From positions 1 through 50,643 of the forward strand of contig CALLBO010000027.1 of assembly GCA_937998875.1 (NCBI GenBank): 50,643 nt of DNA, read 5' to 3'. Under the pieces are notes generated by a model, which was given only the letters and a program-made list of their open reading frames with translations, searched no databases and was not told where the DNA came from. Position 1 is the first letter of the stretch. Each line of letters starts with the position of its first letter. The DNA comes from an uncultured Granulosicoccaceae bacterium. GTDB taxonomy: Bacteria > Pseudomonadota > Gammaproteobacteria > Granulosicoccales > Granulosicoccaceae. Positions 8,632 to 17,953 of this stretch are shown here, one piece after another. Made by a program: the position numbers and the translations under genes.

Positions 8632-9570
8632 GTGAAACTTAAACTCAACAAAATCGCGATAAGCGTTGTTGCGATAACCGGTATGGCTTTGGCATCGACT
8701 GTTGCAACTGCACAGGAAAAGCTACGCATTGGCACTGCAAGTCTCGGTGGTGCTTACTATCCCATGGGCCAGGCACTTAGCAGCATGGTAAACAAGCACG
8801 CTGAAGGCTACGAGATGGTGCCTATCGTCACGGGTGGCGGAGCGGAAAACCCGCGCCTGGTCGACTCGGGTGAAGTCGAGCTCGGCATAGCCCCGGCAAG
8901 CTTAAGTTTCCTCGCAGTAAAAGGTAAAGGCCCTTATAAAGACCCGCTCAACATTCAGGCTATGGGTACGCTGCATTCCAGCGTACTGCATATGGTCACG
9001 CTTCCGGGCTCCGGTATTGAGGGACTCGAAGATCTCAAAGGTAAACGCGTTGCTATTGGTCCGGCCGGTGGCGGGACCATCAGTATCATGAGAAATCTAC
9101 TGTCTCTTTATGACATGAAAATCGAAGACCTCGTACCAAGCTTCCTTTCATACGCAGACGGCTTTAGTCAGCTGGCAGACGGTAACGTCGACGCTGCATT
9201 CGCATTAGCAGGATTCCCCACCTCTGCGGTTCTACAAACCGGCGCTACTAAAGAACTCAAATTTATAGAACTGGGTGATGAAATGATGGATACCGTGACC
9301 GGAAAGTTCCCGTACTACTCGAATGTTACTGTTCCTGCAGATGTATACAATTCTGGCAAAGATATCACAGTAATCGGTTCAGCAAATATGCTGATAGCCT
9401 CCGGTGAAATGGACGAAGAAAGAGCTACTGTTTTACTCAAAGCTATTTACGATAATCTGGATGATCTGATTGCTGAAAACGCTCTGGCCAAACAGATAGT
9501 TCCTGAAAATTCTCTGGATCTGCCTATACCTTTGCACCCGGCTGCTAAGGCCTACTTTGAATCACGCTAG
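8632..9570 (+). CDS. TAXI-family TRAP transporter solute-binding protein
   Basis: This 312-residue periplasmic receptor has a Sec signal peptide ending near residue 27 (VATAQ). It continues with LRIGTASLGGAYYPMGQAL and a GGGAENPRLVDSGEVELGI segment, which is typical of TAXI (TRAP-associated extracytoplasmic immunogenic) receptors. Known and predicted ligands of the family are glutamate, 2-oxoglutarate and related acids. The start is GTG at 8632, preceded by AGGAGG (8622-8627). The fused TRAP permease follows after 150 bp that hold two strong stem-loops. Confidence 0.9.
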   Translation: MKLKLNKIAISVVAITGMALASTVATAQEKLRIGTASLGGAYYPMGQALSSMVNKHAEGYEMVPIVTGGGAENPRLVDSGEVELGIAPASLSFLAVKGKGPYKDPLNIQAMGTLHSSVLHMVTLPGSGIEGLEDLKGKRVAIGPAGGGTISIMRNLLSLYDMKIEDLVPSFLSYADGFSQLADGNVDAAFALAGFPTSAVLQTGATKELKFIELGDEMMDTVTGKFPYYSNVTVPADVYNSGKDITVIGSANMLIASGEMDEERATVLLKAIYDNLDDLIAENALAKQIVPENSLDLPIPLHPAAKAYFESR

Positions 9571-9577
9571 GTCGTAA

Positions 9578-9674
9578 CTCAGTATAGATAAGTAGAGGTT
9601 AAAAACCCATACAGCACATGGATGTGCTGTTCTTCATAACTGAGAGCATTTCAATTGTGTCACCACACACAATT
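9578..9674 (+). other. Two intercistronic stem-loops between the TAXI receptor and TRAP permease genes
   Basis: The first hairpin pairs ACAGCAC (9611-9617) with GTGCTGT (9624-9630). It may be enclosed by an outer CTCAGT/ACTGAG stem (9578-9583 with 9639-9644). The second pairs AATTGTGT (9653-9660) with ACACAATT (9667-9674) around a six-base loop. Neither is followed by a T tract, so they look like RNA processing or 3'-end-stabilising elements, which would raise receptor mRNA relative to permease mRNA. They are not efficient terminators. Confidence 0.55.
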
Positions 9675-9720
9675 TCAAAGCGACCTGTTCGCGCCGTTAG
9701 CAACAGAGTAAATACTAACG

Positions 9721-11646
9721 ATGACGGGTATCCAAAAATACCTTGATCGACTGGTTTCGGTCATCGCAATTTGTCTTAGCCTCTGGCACCTGTCAATTGT
9801 TGCAGGTGTTGGCAGCTATTCCACCATGGATATCCGCAGCATTCACCTGACGGTAATGCTGGTACTGGTTTTTCTGGTCACCAAAAAATCATTGATACCC
9901 AATGATGTCGCCGGAACGACTACAGAAACAGGTGCGGCTATAAAAAAAGCACCCTCGCGAGATTCAGTCAATCTATTCGTGCGAGTGGCGCTGGCACTGA
10001 TTTCACTGGCTACCGGTATCTATACCTACCTGCGTTGGAAACCGATTGCTTTCAGCGGTGGAGTCACCAGCGATCTGGATGCGTGGGTCGGTGTTGTACT
10101 TATTATCCTTGTTCTTTTTGCCGTCATCCGGCGCATTGGCTTTTTACTCAGCCTGATTGCCATCTGTTTTCTTGCCTACCCGTTGCTGGCCCCTCACCTG
10201 CCAGACGTAATATCCGGTCGCGGGTATAGCCTTGAACGGGTTGCGATCTTTATGGCCACCGGTACCGAAGGGATTTTTGGAATACCGCTGGGGGTTTCAG
10301 CTTCGTACATCATCATATTTACAATATTCGGTGCCTTTCTAAACAATTTCGGAGCGGGCGACTTTTTCTTTCGTATGGCGAGTCTAGCCACACGAGGAAC
10401 GCGTGCCGCATCGGCTAAAACCGCCGTCATCTTCAGTACATTGCTCGGCATGATCTCAGGTTCAGCAGCCGGCAACGTTGCTGTTACCGGAACGATGACA
10501 ATTCCGATGATGAAGCGTGAGGGTTATAAGCCCAATCAAGCCGGAGCTATTGAAGCGGTTGTCTCCACGGGCGGACAGATTATGCCGCCTATCATGGGGG
10601 CTGCGGCCTTTATTATGGCCGAGATAATTGGTATCCCTTATCGGGAGGTGATGAAAGCCGGACTTATCCCTGCCCTGTTATTCTTTTCTTCAATTTTGTT
10701 CATTGTGCATTTGCGGGCATTAAAGTCTGACATGGCGATTAGTGCTGATACCGGTCCTGCCGATTCACTTTTATCAATTCTTATACCCGGCTTACGCTTT
10801 GTTATCCCGTTTGCACTACTTATTGGCCTGATGGTCATCGGATACTCGCCTTTTAGAGCATCATTCGTAGCACTTATCGTGTTGTTAATCGGTTGCTTTC
10901 TTTTCGAATGGCGCGACCTCAAAAACTATGTATTCAAAGTACTCAAATCACTGGAAGAAGGCGCACTGGCAGTATTATCTATTGCAGCCGCCTGTGCCGC
11001 CGCTGGAATTGTTGCCGGTGTGCTGTCGATGACAGGGATCGGCTCGCAAATATCTGCGGCTATTATCGGTATTTCTGCAGGACAGCCAGTAATCGCCCTG
11101 GGGTTAACAGCATTGATGGCTATTGTTTTAGGAATGGGACTGCCCACTACAGCAGCGTACGTGATTCTAGCGACTGTAGTAGCACCACCACTGGTACAAA
11201 TGGGTATACCAAATCTGACCGCACATATGTTCGTGTTCTTCTTTGGCTGCATCTCAACGATCACACCGCCCGTCGCTTTGGCCTCCTATGTGGCAGCCGG
11301 TATCGCGGGTAGTGACATAAATAAAACCAGCTGGACTGCCTTTGCCTACGGCATTACTAGTTACATACTGCCATTTATGTTCTTTTTTGGCCCCGCTTTA
11401 TTGATGGATGGATCTGCATTTCAGATAATTTTGGCTGTTGCCGTCGGTTTGCTCAGTGTCTTTTGCATAGCAACCGCCGTAGTCGGATATTTTCTACGAC
11501 CATTGGGAATAATTGGTCGACTAGTGATGGCAGCCAGCGGACTGTTGCTAATGTATCAGTCAATGCTCACCAACGTGGCAGGGATTGCATTGCTGTTAGG
11601 TGTATACATACTGACGAAACACAGAACCGCATCAGTTCCTGGTTGA
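9721..11646 (+). CDS. TRAP transporter fused permease (4TM/12TM, DctQ-DctM fusion)
   Basis: This 641-residue inner-membrane protein combines the small DctQ-like subunit (first four spans, residues about 1-160) and the large DctM-like subunit. It is the arrangement that normally pairs with TAXI receptors. Conserved blocks include GMISGSAAGNVAVTGTMTIP near residue 244 and GGQIMPPIMGAAAF near 282. Towards the end MGLPTTAAYV and a TPPVALASY segment recur, which are helix-hairpin motifs of the ion-transporter superfamily. It imports an organic acid driven by sodium or proton gradients, with the receptor encoded upstream. Confidence 0.92.
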   Translation: MTGIQKYLDRLVSVIAICLSLWHLSIVAGVGSYSTMDIRSIHLTVMLVLVFLVTKKSLIPNDVAGTTTETGAAIKKAPSRDSVNLFVRVALALISLATGIYTYLRWKPIAFSGGVTSDLDAWVGVVLIILVLFAVIRRIGFLLSLIAICFLAYPLLAPHLPDVISGRGYSLERVAIFMATGTEGIFGIPLGVSASYIIIFTIFGAFLNNFGAGDFFFRMASLATRGTRAASAKTAVIFSTLLGMISGSAAGNVAVTGTMTIPMMKREGYKPNQAGAIEAVVSTGGQIMPPIMGAAAFIMAEIIGIPYREVMKAGLIPALLFFSSILFIVHLRALKSDMAISADTGPADSLLSILIPGLRFVIPFALLIGLMVIGYSPFRASFVALIVLLIGCFLFEWRDLKNYVFKVLKSLEEGALAVLSIAAACAAAGIVAGVLSMTGIGSQISAAIIGISAGQPVIALGLTALMAIVLGMGLPTTAAYVILATVVAPPLVQMGIPNLTAHMFVFFFGCISTITPPVALASYVAAGIAGSDINKTSWTAFAYGITSYILPFMFFFGPALLMDGSAFQIILAVAVGLLSVFCIATAVVGYFLRPLGIIGRLVMAASGLLLMYQSMLTNVAGIALLLGVYILTKHRTASVPG

Positions 11647-11781
11647 TTGGCAATAACTGCACGGATCTAAGGAAAACGCAAGATCACCAATCAGATTAAG
11701 CGTAGTGAAAGGGAGACTATGCCAAAAAGGATGAAGAGCCACTTTAAAACCGGCCGCTAGAGTTTTCGCAAGGAGTAATTG

Positions 11782-12756
11782 ATGGCACAAAGGGATACTT
11801 TGAACACTACAGCGCAATTATTAGTTTTAACTTTGACACTCTCTTTCTACGGATGCGCACCTGCCCCTGCTATTTCGCAAACCAGAGCTGAGGTCTCCGG
11901 GAAACTCACAACACATCGATTCAAGCAGGGTGATTACCAACGCAGATACAAACTGTATACACCTGTAAATGTTAAGCGTTTACGTGAGCCCAAGCCGCTG
12001 GTCCTGGTAATTCATGGTGGAGGCAGCACTGATCGCGGAATGATAAAACTTGACAAAGGGCGTTGGAATAAACTTGCTGATCAACATGGGTTTTACGTTG
12101 CCTACCCTAATGCGGTAAACAAGCTTTGGGACTTTGGCGAGGGATTAACTTCAGAAGCCCTGGAGCACCGGGTTAATGATCTTACCTATTTTCGCCGCGT
12201 GATAAATGATATCTCCAAAAGAAATAAAATTGACCAACGCCGAATATTTGCAACCGGGATATCTCGCGGTGGTCAATCATCATACTACCTGGCCTGCAAT
12301 TTACCGGACCGCATCAGAGCAATAATGCCAGTGGCTATGTCGCTTCCTGTATTTATGGAAAACGAATGTCGTTCGGGACCACCGGTAAGCATTGCAATTG
12401 TTAACGGAACAGCGGACCCACAAGTCCCTTATGACGGTGGTTGGATTACAGTATTTAGAAAAAAGCGTGATGTTGTTTTATCGACAGACAAAACGATCGA
12501 ACTTTGGCTTCACCGGAATTCGTGTTCGAAAATTCCAACATCGAACTCTACTATTGATAAACCCGGTGATAAAACCATGGTCGATATTACCGAATGGTCT
12601 GACTGCAATGGCGCTTCGGTGAAACTATATAAGGTGAACAATGGAGGACATACATGGCCCTCGGGTGTTCAGTATCTACCTCCACGTATCGTCGGTGAAA
12701 CCTCCAAGGATATCAGTACAGCAGATGAAGGGTGGACATACTTCTCGCAGTTTTAA
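11782..12756 (+). CDS. Secreted alpha/beta-hydrolase of the polyhydroxybutyrate-depolymerase / feruloyl-esterase (LpqC) family
   Basis: This protein of about 324 residues has an N-terminal hydrophobic signal. Its Cys in LTLTLSFYGC (about residues 18-27) may be lipidated, although Tyr at -2 makes the lipobox poor. The fold is an esterase: VIHGGG carries the oxyanion loop, the nucleophile elbow is G-I-S-R-G in FATGISRGGQSS near residue 160, an Asp lies in NGTADPQVPYDGG and the His in NGGHTWPSG. Family members cleave short polyesters or feruloyl/aryl esters. I chose ATG 11782 because AGGAG lies at 11771-11775, six bases upstream. It stands between the TRAP genes and a convergent cupin gene. Confidence 0.8.
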   Translation: MAQRDTLNTTAQLLVLTLTLSFYGCAPAPAISQTRAEVSGKLTTHRFKQGDYQRRYKLYTPVNVKRLREPKPLVLVIHGGGSTDRGMIKLDKGRWNKLADQHGFYVAYPNAVNKLWDFGEGLTSEALEHRVNDLTYFRRVINDISKRNKIDQRRIFATGISRGGQSSYYLACNLPDRIRAIMPVAMSLPVFMENECRSGPPVSIAIVNGTADPQVPYDGGWITVFRKKRDVVLSTDKTIELWLHRNSCSKIPTSNSTIDKPGDKTMVDITEWSDCNGASVKLYKVNNGGHTWPSGVQYLPPRIVGETSKDISTADEGWTYFSQF

Positions 12757-12840
12757 TCACCCGTGCTACTGCGAGGTTGTAGTCTATCAAAGCAATCACT
12801 GTTCAATGCATGGTTTTAAATCTTAACGGCAGACCATGTA

Positions 12841-13491
12841 CTAACTGGTACGCGGTATCCCCTTTGAATCTTCTCCGCTGGCGTCGCGTTGCGTAACACC
12901 ATCAATTAGCACAAATGCAATCACACACGGTTCCGTACCACGATTTGACCATGCATGGTTGTTGCCGCGTTGGATTAGAACATCACCCGCTTTGAGCAAC
13001 AGATCATCCTCCTCTTCATCGAGCATCATCCAGATTTCGCCTGTTAGCACGATCGCGTAGTCCAGAGAGTCGGTTCGGTGCATAAACGGATGCCGTGCGT
13101 CTTCTACAATATTACTGCCGGCACCCATTTCACTGAAAGCAGCCTTGCCATCCAGCGTTTTCATAACCTCAGGATCTTCAGGTAGAAATTCCACACATCG
13201 AAACGTACTCCCCATTGGTGGCGGGTGCAGTACAAAGTCGCCACTGCAGGTTTCCTCAGGTCCATCATATTCAGCCGGGCTACCGCGCTCTATCCAGAAG
13301 TTTGTCAAACGTACACCAGGGCGATTGGGACGCTCCAGATACTGTGATGCAGTTGAATCGCTAACGACAATGGCCTTGCCATTGGCATCATGACCGGTTA
13401 CCACACGACGAAACTCTCTTGCCACGGTTGTATCCCTGCTATTGAACTCGTACTGAGTATTATTTGATTCGAAGCTCGTGTCTATAGGCAC
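12841..13491 (-). CDS. Cupin-domain protein
   Basis: This 216-residue soluble protein has a C-terminal cupin barrel. The metal-motif region reads HPFMHRTDSLDYAIVLTGE (about residues 132-150), and the second motif contains GDVLIQRGNNHAW (about 167-179). The N-terminal half, with FEFN/VVTGHD-like strands, resembles a less conserved extra domain. Cupins of this size in degradation clusters are often small-molecule isomerases or dioxygenases, or ligand sensors. The reaction is not predictable here. It is the last gene of the minus-strand selenoprotein region, separated by 77 bp. Confidence 0.75.
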   Translation of the reverse strand: MPIDTSFESNNTQYEFNSRDTTVAREFRRVVTGHDANGKAIVVSDSTASQYLERPNRPGVRLTNFWIERGSPAEYDGPEETCSGDFVLHPPPMGSTFRCVEFLPEDPEVMKTLDGKAAFSEMGAGSNIVEDARHPFMHRTDSLDYAIVLTGEIWMMLDEEEDDLLLKAGDVLIQRGNNHAWSNRGTEPCVIAFVLIDGVTQRDASGEDSKGIPRTS

Positions 13492-13568
13492 ATAGGAATT
13501 CTTCCATCAGAGATGGTCACTTGAATTTTTCTGCATGTAACCTCTATGCACCGAATGTAGACAATCTA

Positions 13569-14699
13569 TTACTTTTTAAACTGATTGATTCCCAATGAAC
13601 TGCGCAATTCCTCGGTCTCTGCTGCAACAGCCTCATCGCCAAGCTCAATACCGGTAGAGTCAGCTATACGGACCATACGCTGAAAATTTGATGCAACACC
13701 AGCCGCGTCTACCATCACATCACTGCCGGCAGCCCTTACTAAATTGTCGCGCGCAATACTGATTGATTCACTTCCACCAGTAACAATAGCCTCTGCAAAT
13801 GCAATGAGTTCTTCATGAAATTCGATCTCTCCTGCATTACCGCCCTCAATTAGTACACTCAAATCTACGTTCTGCTGATGATTTTCAACACTCTCACGGA
13901 GCATTCTGGCATGCGACGTAGTTCAGTAATAACAAGCGTTAAGAGCGGACACTCTCCCGGCGACAAGTTCCATCTGGGATCGATGTAATGCGCGACCGGC
14001 ATTGACACCCGGCTTACGCACCAGATACATCGGCAAATAGTGGGCGGCAGACAATTCTTTCAACATACGCACTTCATCCGGAACGTAACTCATTGCACGT
14101 ACCACGTTACCTGTTTTACCGGAAGGCCAAAGATCTGCTTCAGACGTACTTTCGTTTATCTCCGGAACCATAGGTACCCAGGCCTGGTCCGTAACACATG
14201 CAGTTGCAGGTATGTAGCCGGAAGTCTGGGTGGCGGCATCATCTGTGGTATCAGCAACCGGCAGTACCCGACGGGTAACACCGATGGCATCAGCAAAACT
14301 ATCTGTGCTGACCATCGCCACCACCGTGCCGACAATTTCTACGTACTGCCCTTCGGTTAAACCTTTGGCGAGCAGATCTTCGTACCAGCTTTTGGTAAGC
14401 CGTGGGGCGTCACGAACAATACTGTGCACCGCCTCAATCACAACATCGGACAAAACACCATCATCCAGATTATGTCCACCATGCTTTCCGTTGACGGCTC
14501 GGGGTGATAAAGCCTGCTTGCGATCATTGCATAAAGAACAATCTTCGGCATCACGAACAGCTTGTGCTATTGCCACGCGTTGTTTTGCTGTAAACCAGCT
14601 ACCTGCATGCTGCAGTCGTTGCCAGAGATGCTCATGGCTCTCCGCAAATTCAGGCCGAACATAAAATCCGGCATCGTTATAACTTATTGGCATTGTCAT
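13569..14699 (-). CDS. Alkylhydroperoxidase (AhpD)-related selenoprotein; in-frame UGA read as selenocysteine
   Basis: Read as one gene it encodes 376 residues. Codon 259 is UGA (complement of 13923-13925) and the frame continues without interruption to TAA at 13569. Around the UGA the protein reads C256-Y-Y-Sec259-T-T-S-H263. That places the Sec exactly where AhpD/CMD peroxidases carry the second Cys of C-x-x-C-x-x-x-H, and the Glu/His-rich helix continues downstream. A second redox pair, Cys54-Ser-Leu-Cys57, lies in the N-terminal CMD-like half. A good SECIS hairpin follows the UGA. Automatic annotation would give two genes (14699-13923 and 13904-13569). AhpD-like proteins reduce peroxides or alkyl adducts using the active-site pair. 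An AhpD-related selenoprotein family is known; its substrate is not known to me. The gene sits between the Asp/Glu-racemase-like and cupin genes. Confidence 0.85.
13887..13905 (-). promoter_or_regulatory. Bacterial SECIS element in the selenoprotein mRNA
   Basis: Starting 18 nt after the UGA, the mRNA can form a 7-bp stem (AAUGCUC pairing with GAGUGUU, two of the pairs G-U). It closes the loop CGUGA, 24 nt after the UGA, with G at the second loop position. A short stem of this kind at this distance, with a G among the first two loop bases, is what SelB recognises in bacteria. A competing hairpin (GCAU/AUGC, closer to the UGA) is also possible but sits too near the codon. Confidence 0.6.
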
Positions 14700-14727
14700 T
14701 TCTCAAGGATTTTTTTAATCAGGGGAA

Positions 14728-14741
14728 AAATATCGATGATA
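14728..14741. promoter_or_regulatory. ATCGAT-centred operator-like site upstream of the selenoprotein gene
   Basis: AAATATCGATGATA lies about 30 bp upstream of the selenoprotein start codon. Its core TATCGAT and flanks resemble the perfect palindromes at 38345-38384. Binding is inferred. Confidence 0.35.
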
Positions 14742-14784
14742 GGTGAAGTACCACCAAGACTCACTAAACTCTGTGCTCATGGTG

Positions 14785-15534
14785 TTAGCTTATAAGTTTT
14801 GTCGGGTCACGTAAATCTGTCGGCAACAACTGGCGGGTAATATGCCCGCCAATAGTCAACGGTGTATCCACACCCATCATTCTCAACGCGTACCAGTAGC
14901 CAGTTGCGGTTGAGGAGATAACCTGTTTGCCCAGTCTGACCTCAAGATCATCAACCATATCTGCGATACCAAGCGCTCCGCCAACATGCAGGATCGTATC
15001 TACTTCTTCAGTGTTAACTTTGTTAAAAGCCGCATTAATTTCATCCAATGGCACATCAATGATTTTGTCTGATGTTTTAACTTGCAGCCACGCAGTCTCG
15101 GGCACTTCAAATCCGTGGGCCGTGTAATAGTTACGCGCACTCTCGGAGTGCGCCTCAGACATAGGTGATACCAGACCAAGGTGCTTTGCACCAACACAAT
15201 GAAGCGCTGCCACACAGGCGTCTCCTGCAGTAACAATAGGCGTATCAGGCAATGCAGTTTTGAGCGCCGCTCGATACGCAACTTGCTGATCAACGGACCA
15301 GTTGCGCATTTCTACCGAGTTTGAACATAACACCATGTCCGGCCAACAACCACGGGCCTGCGGGATGGCTTCAACCATTGCTTCAGATACTCTGTCCTGG
15401 CCTGAAATATCGAAACGATAGACCTGATTGCTAACACCGTCGGGACGCATCATTTCATATTCAGGGTGCATGTTCGAATTCTGTTGCGGGATCATAAGTG
15501 CGAGCACCCCCCGCGGACCAAATCTATCAGGCAT
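14785..15534 (-). CDS. Asp/Glu racemase / maleate isomerase / arylmalonate decarboxylase superfamily protein
   Basis: This 249-residue soluble protein shares the layout of maleate cis-trans isomerase and arylmalonate decarboxylase. The first catalytic Cys block is present as LCSNSVEM (about residues 69-76). The second block, normally SCTNLRT in the C-terminal domain, reads HVGGALGI here, so the second Cys is replaced, apparently by Gly. Maleate isomerase and racemases use both Cys, whereas arylmalonate decarboxylase needs only one. The protein may therefore be a decarboxylase-like or otherwise one-Cys enzyme. It lies in the minus-strand operon between the molybdenum hydroxylase and the selenoprotein, which suits the four- or five-carbon acids of pyridine-ring degradation. 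The activity is not assigned. Confidence 0.7.
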   Translation of the reverse strand: MPDRFGPRGVLALMIPQQNSNMHPEYEMMRPDGVSNQVYRFDISGQDRVSEAMVEAIPQARGCWPDMVLCSNSVEMRNWSVDQQVAYRAALKTALPDTPIVTAGDACVAALHCVGAKHLGLVSPMSEAHSESARNYYTAHGFEVPETAWLQVKTSDKIIDVPLDEINAAFNKVNTEEVDTILHVGGALGIADMVDDLEVRLGKQVISSTATGYWYALRMMGVDTPLTIGGHITRQLLPTDLRDPTKLIS

Positions 15535-15574
15535 ATTTATGTCTCCTGCAATCAGTATTCAAAGAGCCTGGCTA

Positions 15575-17953
15575 TTAAGATACCCTCAATGCATTGAGAA
15601 CACGCTCAGGCGTCATCGGCATTTGAAAAATCGATGCCTCAAGTGGCCGCAATGCATCATTAACCGCATTTAGAATAGCTGCCGGTGCACCACCTGTTCC
15701 GGCTTCACCGGCACCTTTTGCACCCAGTGTTGAAGTGCTGGTGGGTGTCTCAACATGTTCAATATGAATGTCAGGCATCTCACCCGCCATCGGGACCAGG
15801 TAGTCAGCCATAGTGGCGTTGAGGTACTGCCCGTCGTCATCGTAGAGACACTCCTCATACAGCGCACCGCCAATACCCTGCACCACGCCGCCTCGAATCT
15901 GTTCATCGACAAGCTTCGGGTTGATTACCCGACCGCAGTCTTCGACTACCCAGAAATCCAGCACCTTGATAAAACCGGTTTCGATGTCTACTTCTACCTG
16001 GGCTGCCATCGCACCATTGGTAAACACGAAAGGAAAATCACTAACCTTGTAGTGCCTTGTCGCAATAAGCTCAGCATTTACACCTGCGGGCAATTCATTA
16101 CCGCGGTAGTACACAATACGCCCGAGCTCATCCAATGAAATCTTCTCTGACCCATCCGCACTACTGACCACCACACCACGTTCAATCTGAAGTGTGTCGG
16201 GGGTTGTTTGTAATATGCTTGCAGCAACTTCCAGCACCTGTGACTTAAGCGCATCTGATGCAAGCAATACAGACTCACCGCCAATTCCAGCACCTCGTGA
16301 TGCCCAGGTACCACCCCCGTACGGCACATGTGCTGTGTCACCTGTTGTGACCTTAACCCGCTTTATATCTACACCAAACACTTCAGCGGCTATTTGTGCA
16401 AGGATTGTGTTGGTTCCCTGTCCTGACTCCGTAATAGAACAGGAAACGTGTAGTGCACCGGCAGCATCGAGACGCACTGTTGCACCATCCTGAGCAGATA
16501 TAGGTGCACCACCAACACCATAAAACATCGGGCTCGGATTGGTCACTTCAACCATCGACACCAGGCCGATACCACGATAGATACCTGCTTTACGTAACTC
16601 GACCTGATCTTTACGCAGCTGATCGTAGCGCATCATCTCTACCAGTCTCTGCAAAGACTTCTGATGCGACAGATCGGCAAACTTCATTCCGCTGGCTGAG
16701 GTACACGGATAGGCATCGTCGCTAATCAGATTACGCCGTCGAATCTCAACAACATCCATATCAATTTCACTAGCTGCCTCTTCAAGCAAACTGTCACATA
16801 CTGCCATTGCCACCGGATGCCCGACCGCGCGGTACTGACACATCATATTTTTATTCTGGAACACAACTGTTCCCCTGGCGCGATAGTTTTCAATATCGTA
16901 CGGTGCACCAGTCAGATTCAATATTTGATTGCATTCAATGGCCGAAGTACGCGGATACATACTATAAGGGCCGATACCGGTCAGATCATCAATCTCCAAC
17001 GCGACTATTTTACCCTCCCGATCAATACCGATTTTCCCGTCAATACGATGGTCTCTGGCGTGAATGTCTGTGGTAAAGCTCTCCAGCCGATCAGCAATAA
17101 ACTTAACCGGACGTCGTAATAGTTTGGCGGCTACTGCTGTTGCTATTTCATCACCATAAGTATGTATCTTGATACCGAATGATCCACCCACATCCCGGGC
17201 TATGACACGAATATTTTCCTCAGGAAAATCGAGATGCCTGGCAATGATAGCCTGCATCATATGCGGTGCTTGACCAGAATAGTGAAACACCAGCGTATTA
17301 TCTGACCGATTAAACTCGACTACTGTAGATCGAGGTTCAACGGTAACACCGGTGTGACGACCAAACTGAAACGTCCTTTCAACAACGGTGACGTCACTCT
17401 TACTGAAAGCCGCACTAACATCACCAGCATCAACGTCTTTCACCCATGCGGTATTGCTATCAAGTTCGGGATGTATTCTAGCTTTGTCATTATCCAGTGC
17501 CTGCCGGGCAGAGACCATCGCATCCAGTGGCTCATATTCAACCCGCACCTGTTCACAGGCATCTTCAGCTACTGCGCGTGATTGAGCCACCACCATAACA
17601 ATTGGTTCGCCTTGCCACAGTGCAACCCGATCTGCCATAGGCAGCTGCGGGGGTGACCGTAGTCCCTGCAGATGAGTGAGTGTTCCCACATACGGACTTA
17701 CTTCGGCATTAATTTCACCTGCTGTAAAAACTGCAACGACTCCGGCGAGGGCACGGGCCGCATCAACATTGACGCTCTTTATATTTGCATGGGCGTACTG
17801 TGATCGCACAAATGCCGCATGGGTCATACGCGGAAGCTGCAAGTCATCAACATAACAGCCTTCGCCTTCTACCAACCGACTGGCATCTGGCCTTTCCACG
17901 GAGCGACCGATGTAGGAGTTGGGCTGGTCAAACTTGTGTAGCGGGCCGCTCAT
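15575..17953 (-). CDS. Molybdenum hydroxylase large (Mo-cofactor) subunit of a three-subunit enzyme
   Basis: This 792-residue molybdopterin-binding subunit belongs to the CoxL/XDH/aldehyde-oxidase family. GRSVERPDASRLVEGEGCYV marks the N-terminal hammerhead domain, GGSFGIKIH lies near residue 258, the substrate-loop block CQYRAVGHPVAMA near 373, and GQGTNTI near 513. The catalytic Glu is in GAKGAGEAGTGG near 753. The active-site loop lacks the AYRCSFR Cys of CO dehydrogenase, so this is a carbon hydroxylase and not CoxL proper. Its stop and start regions touch the neighbours: it overlaps the end of the small-subunit gene by 4 bp. The substrate is presumably a heteroaromatic or aldehyde. Confidence 0.9.
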   Translation of the reverse strand: MSGPLHKFDQPNSYIGRSVERPDASRLVEGEGCYVDDLQLPRMTHAAFVRSQYAHANIKSVNVDAARALAGVVAVFTAGEINAEVSPYVGTLTHLQGLRSPPQLPMADRVALWQGEPIVMVVAQSRAVAEDACEQVRVEYEPLDAMVSARQALDNDKARIHPELDSNTAWVKDVDAGDVSAAFSKSDVTVVERTFQFGRHTGVTVEPRSTVVEFNRSDNTLVFHYSGQAPHMMQAIIARHLDFPEENIRVIARDVGGSFGIKIHTYGDEIATAVAAKLLRRPVKFIADRLESFTTDIHARDHRIDGKIGIDREGKIVALEIDDLTGIGPYSMYPRTSAIECNQILNLTGAPYDIENYRARGTVVFQNKNMMCQYRAVGHPVAMAVCDSLLEEAASEIDMDVVEIRRRNLISDDAYPCTSASGMKFADLSHQKSLQRLVEMMRYDQLRKDQVELRKAGIYRGIGLVSMVEVTNPSPMFYGVGGAPISAQDGATVRLDAAGALHVSCSITESGQGTNTILAQIAAEVFGVDIKRVKVTTGDTAHVPYGGGTWASRGAGIGGESVLLASDALKSQVLEVAASILQTTPDTLQIERGVVVSSADGSEKISLDELGRIVYYRGNELPAGVNAELIATRHYKVSDFPFVFTNGAMAAQVEVDIETGFIKVLDFWVVEDCGRVINPKLVDEQIRGGVVQGIGGALYEECLYDDDGQYLNATMADYLVPMAGEMPDIHIEHVETPTSTSTLGAKGAGEAGTGGAPAAILNAVNDALRPLEASIFQMPMTPERVLNALRVS

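Noticed and set aside
13569..13904. A separate small gene starting with ATG at 13904
   Set aside because: The frame continues without a gap from the upstream gene through the UGA, and the AhpD motif spans the junction (Cys, UGA, His). A separate start would cut that motif.
13899..13922. Alternative hairpin GCAU/AUGC (with outer ACG/CGU) as the SECIS
   Set aside because: Its loop begins about 12 nt after the UGA, nearer than bacterial SECIS elements usually lie; the 7-bp stem further downstream fits better.
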